From Paenibacillus sp. SY21-1 (GTDB taxonomy: Bacteria; Bacillota; Bacilli; Paenibacillales; Paenibacillaceae), in the NCBI RefSeq assembly GCF_005222705.1, contig NZ_STGF01000024.1:54040-118039 (forward strand): DNA of 64,000 nt, written 5' to 3'. A model generated the notes under the pieces. That model was given only the letters and a program-made list of their open reading frames with translations. It was not told where the DNA came from and ran no database searches. The position numbers and the translations under genes were made by a program. Below, piece by piece: positions 59,994-64,000 of this stretch. Position 1 is the first letter of the stretch; each line of letters begins with the position of its first letter.

Positions 59994-62789
59994 TTATTTC
60001 AATGTTTGCCAGCGTTGCGCAGATTGACTGTCATACAAAAGCTTAACCGAATTAGGCTGCCGCCCTTCTTCATCGAACAGAATAAGCTCATTATCGCTTT
60101 CCTTCAGCCAAGCCAGCGGTATTTTATAATCCTCCTGCGGTCCAATCTGCCAATACCGGCCCAAATCTCGCCCGTTCAGCACAATGTGGCCTTTGCTCAT
60201 CCCCGATAGCCGCAGCTTGAGCTTAGGCTTCGTATTCTCCGGTACCGGCGGATGATTAAACACGGTGCGAGACCATACAGGGCCTGTTTCAACGGTCTTC
60301 GTCTTGTTAAAGCCCGCCGGAGTAGTCAACGGTTCTACGGTCCAGCCCTTCAGCTCGCCGGCATCGTTAAACGTCAACAGATCCAGACGATTGAGCGGCG
60401 TTTTGGCAACCGGCATTTCAATCGTATTGGTTCCGCCAACTGTATAAGACGTAATATCGATGGCCTGATTGGCGAACCAGTCCTTGTATCCGTCCAGCTT
60501 CAGCTCCTGGCCGTTAATACGCAAGCCGTTGTATATGGCTCCTACGAGAATCGCTTGCTCGTTGTCCTTCAGCTCGAACGTTCGCGACAGCCCGGATGGG
60601 AAAGCCTCCGCGTACACCTCATCCAGATGCACGATCCGCTCACCGCACGTCCAGCCTCTGCGCAAATCCAAGGCAGAGCCGCCCGCATACACCGCGCCAA
60701 ATATGCCCTTCTCCTCCCCTAAATAAGGCGAGAAATTAAGACTTCCCATATGCTGAACAAGCAGCTGTATCCGGTTTCGTCCTTTCTCCAGCCTAACGGC
60801 TGCAGAAGCCGCCCCAACCTGACGGATTAGAACCTGTTCTTGTCCATTAACATACAAGCGCGCAGTATCCTGAATGGCCGTGAATACAAGCGTTTGATAC
60901 TGCCCGCGCTCGCATTCAAGCTCGCTGCCATAAAGCAGGTAACCAAATTCCAGATCAAGCTCGGCAAAACCTGCCGGATGCTCGGCCTGACCGGATGTTT
61001 CATAGGCAGATAGCTCCAGCGAAGCATGCTCCCATCCATTCAAGCTTGGAGCATAGAAGGCTGGAAGGCTGTCGCTTGCCATACTCGCCATACGATCGCT
61101 TGCATCGGTTGCAGCTTCCCAAGCCCCCAGCAGCAACGGGGTTTGTTCTACGCTTCCGTCTGTCCCGCTTACGCTGCCATCCGCTCCCAAATCCAGATCC
61201 TCCAGACCAATGGCCCAGCGTATGCTCTCTCCTTGCAGTCTCCATGCACGGTCCGCCATATAACCGTTCAATACGATAAGCTCGATCGATTGCCCGCCTG
61301 TTTTTAGCTTAATTCGCTGCGGCGTCTGGAAGTGGAAAATATCCAAACGAAGCGTCCGGCCATCTTCGGCGCTTTCAAAACGGATGGTCCCCTCGCTGCT
61401 GAATTGTATTGGCTGATCGGCTTCCAGCTCCACGTATGTGCGTTGACCGTCCTCGCCTGCCAGAATAAAGGTCTGCACCTCGCCAATCCGATCGTTTCCA
61501 ATGAGAAAAGCTCCGCATGTCACCTTCAGCCCTTCAACCAGCTCGATCCGGTCGAGAATAGGCATAATTTGACCCGGCTTAATCGATACAGGCAATGTTC
61601 TTCCGGTTTCCAGCGTAATCGGGAACAGCTCTTTCTCCTGTTTGCCGCTTTCCGCAAACCATAGCTTTTGCCCGTTCCATTGCATGCCTTGAAGCTGAAC
61701 GCCTTCCACTGACCTTGCCTCCGCATGCTGCACCGGCTCAGCCTCCAACAAAAATTGGCTCAGTGCTTGAGTAAATAAGGAGATTTTTTTGGCGGTTCGG
61801 TATTTGGCCGTCACTCTGCCGTATTCGGACAGTGGAGCATCATAATCATATGAGGTCACCATAAAAATATCGCTGCTGCCTACCGTTCGACCGCCATAGC
61901 CAGCGAAGTTGGTGCCGCCAAAAAACATATAATGGCTGATACCGTCAAAGCCGGCACGAATAATTTCCATCATCCGCTTTTCGTACAAGTCAGGCGTCTT
62001 CTGTGTCGCGGCTGGAGCGCCCCAGTGCTCAAACCAGCCTGTCCAAAATTCCGTAACGATTTTGGGAGCATCCGGCTGCTTGCGCATCAGCTTCTCGAAA
62101 TGCCCGTCCGCGCCCGACCAGAAATTCGCCCCTTCAATCGTACCCGCAGCTCCTCCCTCGCATGTGATCAGCGGAACATCGATGCCGCGAGCCAGCAGCC
62201 CGTCACGCAGCGTATTCATGTAGACGCTCGCTTCCTCATCGTCCGCTATATATCCGTATTCATTCTCCACTTGAACAAGAATGACTGTGCCTCCTTGCGT
62301 CAGCATGCGTGCCCGGATAATCGGTACAACCTGATCGAAATATTTGTCGACATATTGCAAATACGTTTCGTCATCTGTCCGGAATTGTATGCCAGGTTTT
62401 GTTTTAAGCCAGTAAGGAAAACCGCCAAAATCCCATTCGGCGCAAATAAAAGGACCTGGACGTACGATCACATATAACCCTAGCTCGGAGCATAGATCCA
62501 GAAATGCCCCAAAATCATTGTCGCCGCTAAAATCCCATTTTCCTTCTTCCGCTTCATGCACATTCCAGGCCAAATACGTGTCAATGCAATTCATTCCCGC
62601 AAGCTTCGCCTTCACCAGCACTTCCCGCCATTCTTGCCTTGGCATCCGGAAATAGTGAATGGACGCGCTGTTCAGAAACACTCTCTCTTCCCCGATAATA
62701 AAGCTTTTGGCATCAAAACGAAGCTGCAGCCCCAGTTGTTCATTGCCTGTTATTCCATCTGTTTCGATGTTTTCTGTCGTAAACGTCAT
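59994..62789 (-). CDS. Beta-galactosidase, glycoside hydrolase family 35
   Basis: This is a 931-residue enzyme with no signal peptide, so probably cytoplasmic. The catalytic TIM barrel occupies residues about 25-345. It has GMNCIDTYLAWNVHEAEEG, VIVRPGPFICAEWDFGGFPY, the acid/base Glu in VILVQVENEYGYIADDE and the nucleophile Glu in KIVTEFWTGWFEHWG. GGTNFAGYGG and DYDAPLSEYGRVT are also family signatures. C-terminal jelly-roll domains follow, ending in LRLSGMSKGHIVLNGRDLGRYW. It would cut terminal beta-galactosyl residues from imported oligosaccharides. It is transcribed alone from a strong promoter with a 28-bp palindromic operator. Confidence 0.95.
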   Translation of the reverse strand: MTFTTENIETDGITGNEQLGLQLRFDAKSFIIGEERVFLNSASIHYFRMPRQEWREVLVKAKLAGMNCIDTYLAWNVHEAEEGKWDFSGDNDFGAFLDLCSELGLYVIVRPGPFICAEWDFGGFPYWLKTKPGIQFRTDDETYLQYVDKYFDQVVPIIRARMLTQGGTVILVQVENEYGYIADDEEASVYMNTLRDGLLARGIDVPLITCEGGAAGTIEGANFWSGADGHFEKLMRKQPDAPKIVTEFWTGWFEHWGAPAATQKTPDLYEKRMMEIIRAGFDGISHYMFFGGTNFAGYGGRTVGSSDIFMVTSYDYDAPLSEYGRVTAKYRTAKKISLFTQALSQFLLEAEPVQHAEARSVEGVQLQGMQWNGQKLWFAESGKQEKELFPITLETGRTLPVSIKPGQIMPILDRIELVEGLKVTCGAFLIGNDRIGEVQTFILAGEDGQRTYVELEADQPIQFSSEGTIRFESAEDGRTLRLDIFHFQTPQRIKLKTGGQSIELIVLNGYMADRAWRLQGESIRWAIGLEDLDLGADGSVSGTDGSVEQTPLLLGAWEAATDASDRMASMASDSLPAFYAPSLNGWEHASLELSAYETSGQAEHPAGFAELDLEFGYLLYGSELECERGQYQTLVFTAIQDTARLYVNGQEQVLIRQVGAASAAVRLEKGRNRIQLLVQHMGSLNFSPYLGEEKGIFGAVYAGGSALDLRRGWTCGERIVHLDEVYAEAFPSGLSRTFELKDNEQAILVGAIYNGLRINGQELKLDGYKDWFANQAIDITSYTVGGTNTIEMPVAKTPLNRLDLLTFNDAGELKGWTVEPLTTPAGFNKTKTVETGPVWSRTVFNHPPVPENTKPKLKLRLSGMSKGHIVLNGRDLGRYWQIGPQEDYKIPLAWLKESDNELILFDEEGRQPNSVKLLYDSQSAQRWQTLK

Positions 62790-62923
62790 GAATCCCGTTC
62801 CTTCCTTTGCGAACGCAAGTCCTCAATCACTGCGCGCATCATTTTTAATACCGTTAAAAAGCAGCATAGCATCAAACCGATTAGCCTTGCTGCCGGACCG
62901 AACAAGCAACGAGCCGTCTATTC

Positions 62924-62951
62924 GCATTAATGAAACGGGTTTCATTAATGC
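62924..62951. promoter_or_regulatory. 28-bp perfect palindromic operator at GH35 promoter
   Basis: The left arm GCATTAATGAAAC is followed by GG and the exact complementary right arm. The core matches the operator at 58529-58544. It lies immediately downstream of the -10, so bound protein should block transcription initiation. Confidence 0.88.
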
Positions 62952-62958
62952 CATATAA

Positions 62959-62988
62959 ATTATAGAACTGTAATCTTAACCTTGTCAA
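62959..62988 (-). promoter_or_regulatory. Sigma-A promoter of the GH35 gene
   Basis: Consensus TTGACA and TATAAT on the minus strand, 18 bp apart. Confidence 0.85.
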
Positions 62989-63029
62989 TGCTGCTGGTCC
63001 CAGAAGGCCTGGTTAATTGCATAAAAAAA

Positions 63030-63062
63030 TAAAAAAACCTCAAGATCCGATGATCTTAAGGT
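63030..63062 (-). terminator. Intrinsic terminator of the rRNA-tRNA operon
   Basis: On the minus strand AACCTTAAGATC, an ATCG loop, GATCTTGAGGTT and TTTTTT, after tRNA-Leu. Confidence 0.9.
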
Positions 63063-63075
63063 TATCTTTATTGGA

Positions 63076-63158
63076 TGGTGCGCGTAGAGGGACTTGAACC
63101 CCCACGGTCGCCCGCTAGATCCTAAGTCTAGTGCGTCTGCCAATTCCGCCATACGCGC
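63076..63158 (-). tRNA. tRNA-Leu (anticodon TAG), CCA encoded
   Basis: Last gene of the tRNA cluster. Same body as 42364-42443 but with encoded CCA; anticodon loop CTTAGGA. Confidence 0.97.
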
Positions 63159-63168
63159 ATAAAGAAAA

Positions 63169-63244
63169 TGGTGAGTCATGTAGGATTCGAACCTACGACA
63201 CCCTGATTAAAAGTCAGGTGCTCTACCAACTGAGCTAATGACTC
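63169..63244 (-). tRNA. tRNA-Lys (anticodon TTT), CCA encoded
   Basis: Minus-strand GAGTCATTAGCTCAGTTGG begins the gene; anticodon loop ACTTTTAAT. Confidence 0.97.
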
Positions 63245-63256
63245 AAAGTAATAAAA

Positions 63257-63331
63257 TGGCTGGGGATCTAGGGATCGAACCTAGGAATGACGGAGTCAAA
63301 GTCCGTTGCCTTACCGCTTGGCTAATCCCCA
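63257..63331 (-). tRNA. tRNA-Gln (anticodon TTG), CCA encoded
   Basis: Minus-strand TGGGGATTAGCCAAGCGG begins the gene; anticodon loop ACTTTGACT; acceptor TGGGGAT/ATCCCCA. Confidence 0.97.
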
Positions 63332-63340
63332 GCAGCGATA

Positions 63341-63416
63341 TGGTGGAGGATGACGGGATCGAACCGCCGACCCTCTGCTTGTAAGGCAGATGCTCTCCCA
63401 GCTGAGCTAATCCTCC
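63341..63416 (-). tRNA. tRNA-Val (anticodon TAC), CCA encoded
   Basis: Minus-strand GGAGGATTAGCTCAGCTGGG begins the gene; anticodon loop CCTTACAAG. Confidence 0.97.
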
Positions 63417-63422
63417 GAATAA

Positions 63423-63497
63423 TGGTGACCCGTAGGGGATTCGAACCCCTGTTACCTCCGTGAAAGGGAGGTGTCTTAACCCCTTGACCAACGGGCC
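63423..63497 (-). tRNA. tRNA-Glu (anticodon TTC), CCA encoded
   Basis: Minus-strand GGCCCGTTGGTCAAGGGG begins the gene; anticodon loop CTTTCACG. Confidence 0.97.
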
Positions 63498-63532
63498 ATG
63501 CTGAAATGATGGCTTGTCCTAGCGAGAATAAA

Positions 63533-63608
63533 TGGAGCTCTCAACCGGGATCGAACCGGTGACCTCATCCTTACCATGGATGCACTCTACCTACTGAGCT
63601 ATGAGAGC
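63533..63608 (-). tRNA. tRNA-Thr (anticodon GGT), CCA encoded
   Basis: Minus-strand GCTCTCATAGCTCAGTAGG begins the gene; anticodon loop TGGTAAG. Confidence 0.97.
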
Positions 63609-63612
63609 GTGA

Positions 63613-63688
63613 TGGCTCCCCGAACAGGACTCGAACCTGTGACAACTCGATTAACAGTCGAGTGCTCTACCAACTGAGCTATCAGGGA
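63613..63688 (-). tRNA. tRNA-Asn (anticodon GTT), CCA encoded
   Basis: Minus-strand TCCCTGATAGCTCAGTTGG begins the gene; anticodon loop CTGTTAATC. First tRNA after the 23S rRNA gene. Confidence 0.97.
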
Positions 63689-63766
63689 ACATTGCACTTC
63701 CGAGTTGAAATGTTTCCAAAGCTTCAACTGCAGAAGAGACACGGTTGAAAACCAAGGCAAATTGCG

Positions 63767-63783
63767 CCTTGAAAACTGGATAC
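63767..63783 (-). other. Probable 3' strand of the 23S rRNA processing stem
   Basis: Minus-strand GTATCCAGTTTTCAAGG is the complement of the CCTTGAAAACTGGATAC-type sequence that precedes 23S rRNA in related Firmicutes spacers; the two flanks pair for RNase III cleavage. The 5' partner lies outside the window. Confidence 0.6.
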
Positions 63784-63884
63784 GAAAGCGAGGCTGCTGA
63801 AAGCCTTGTTGCTTTATTATGGGATCCCCGCAAAGTATCCGGCATACGCCTCGAAGCCTTCGCTTCACTTTGTGGGGGTTCTTA

Positions 63885-64000
63885 GGATAAGCCCTCGACC
63901 GATTAGTATTCGTCAGCTCCACACATTGCTGTGCTTCCACCCCGAACCTATCAACCTCGTCGTCTTCAAGGGGTCTTACATACTGGGAAATCTCATCTTG
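63885..64000 (-). rRNA. 23S ribosomal RNA, 3' end (cut by window edge)
   Basis: Minus-strand GGTGGAAGCACAGCAATGTG and GACGAATACTAATCGGTCGA followed by GGGCTTATCC are the conserved 3' end of bacterial 23S rRNA. The 5' part lies beyond the window. The exact 3' end is estimated. Confidence 0.95.

Noticed and set aside
63689..63884. Possible 5S rRNA gene
   Set aside because: No sequence resembling the conserved 5S core was found on either strand.
63243..63940. Small minus-strand proteins in the tRNA/rRNA region
   Set aside because: They overlap tRNA genes and the 23S spacer.

Overview
The window looks like chromosome from a Paenibacillus-type firmicute (inferred). Supporting signs are the gene order sigW-rsiW-cdaA-cdaR-glmM-glmS with a glmS ribozyme, Shine-Dalgarno sites of the AGGAGG type, frequent GTG/TTG starts, S-layer-homology and DUF5696 proteins, Btr-like AraC regulators, and a tRNA-rich rRNA operon. 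No insertion sequence, integrase, phage gene or CRISPR array was found.

Layout. 0-5.4 kb holds loosely packed genes: the end of an Lrp/AsnC regulator, an MFS exporter, a VOC protein, a lipoprotein gene broken by an in-frame amber codon, and an ECF-type sigma factor with a large C-terminal extension. 5.7-18 kb is a housekeeping block on the minus strand: sigW-rsiW (envelope stress), cdaA-cdaR (c-di-AMP synthesis and its regulator), glmM and glmS (amino-sugar synthesis), then a PDZ-less HtrA-type protease and phosphoenolpyruvate carboxylase. The glmM-glmS gap carries a terminator and a recognisable self-cleaving glmS ribozyme. 18-21 kb holds a collagen-like BclA-type protein, a 51-bp tandem repeat array of about 20 copies, and four tRNA genes.

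21-31 kb holds a chemotaxis receptor, an orphan siderophore-type ATPase behind a Fur box, a secreted beta-propeller/NAGPA protein, a three-gene ABC-2 exporter, a small hypothetical protein and a CAP-domain lipoprotein. 31-42.3 kb is an iron-uptake region: three modules, each an AraC regulator with a binding-protein-like sensor domain followed by a siderophore-binding lipoprotein, with a Fur-box-like site in each intergenic gap, plus an SLH-anchored NEAT (haem-binding) surface protein behind a perfect Fur box. There are no permeases here, so the binding proteins must use transporters elsewhere, possibly energised by the orphan ATPase.

42.4-63 kb is a carbohydrate-utilisation locus lying between two identical tRNA-Leu(TAG) genes. 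A ten-gene minus-strand operon runs from a solute-binding lipoprotein through a second, very large binding protein, two permeases, an NHL-repeat protein, a YIP1 membrane protein, a DUF5696 protein, two more permeases and a GH30-GH43 fusion enzyme. Upstream lie a LacI-type regulator and a GH35 beta-galactosidase. The operon promoter and the GH35 promoter share an almost identical palindromic operator, so the LacI protein probably controls both. The enzymes suggest a galactan or arabinogalactan side-chain substrate (inference). No ATPase gene is present, so a shared MsmX-type ATPase is expected.

63-64 kb holds seven tRNA genes downstream of the 3' end of a 23S rRNA gene, with no 5S rRNA gene between them.
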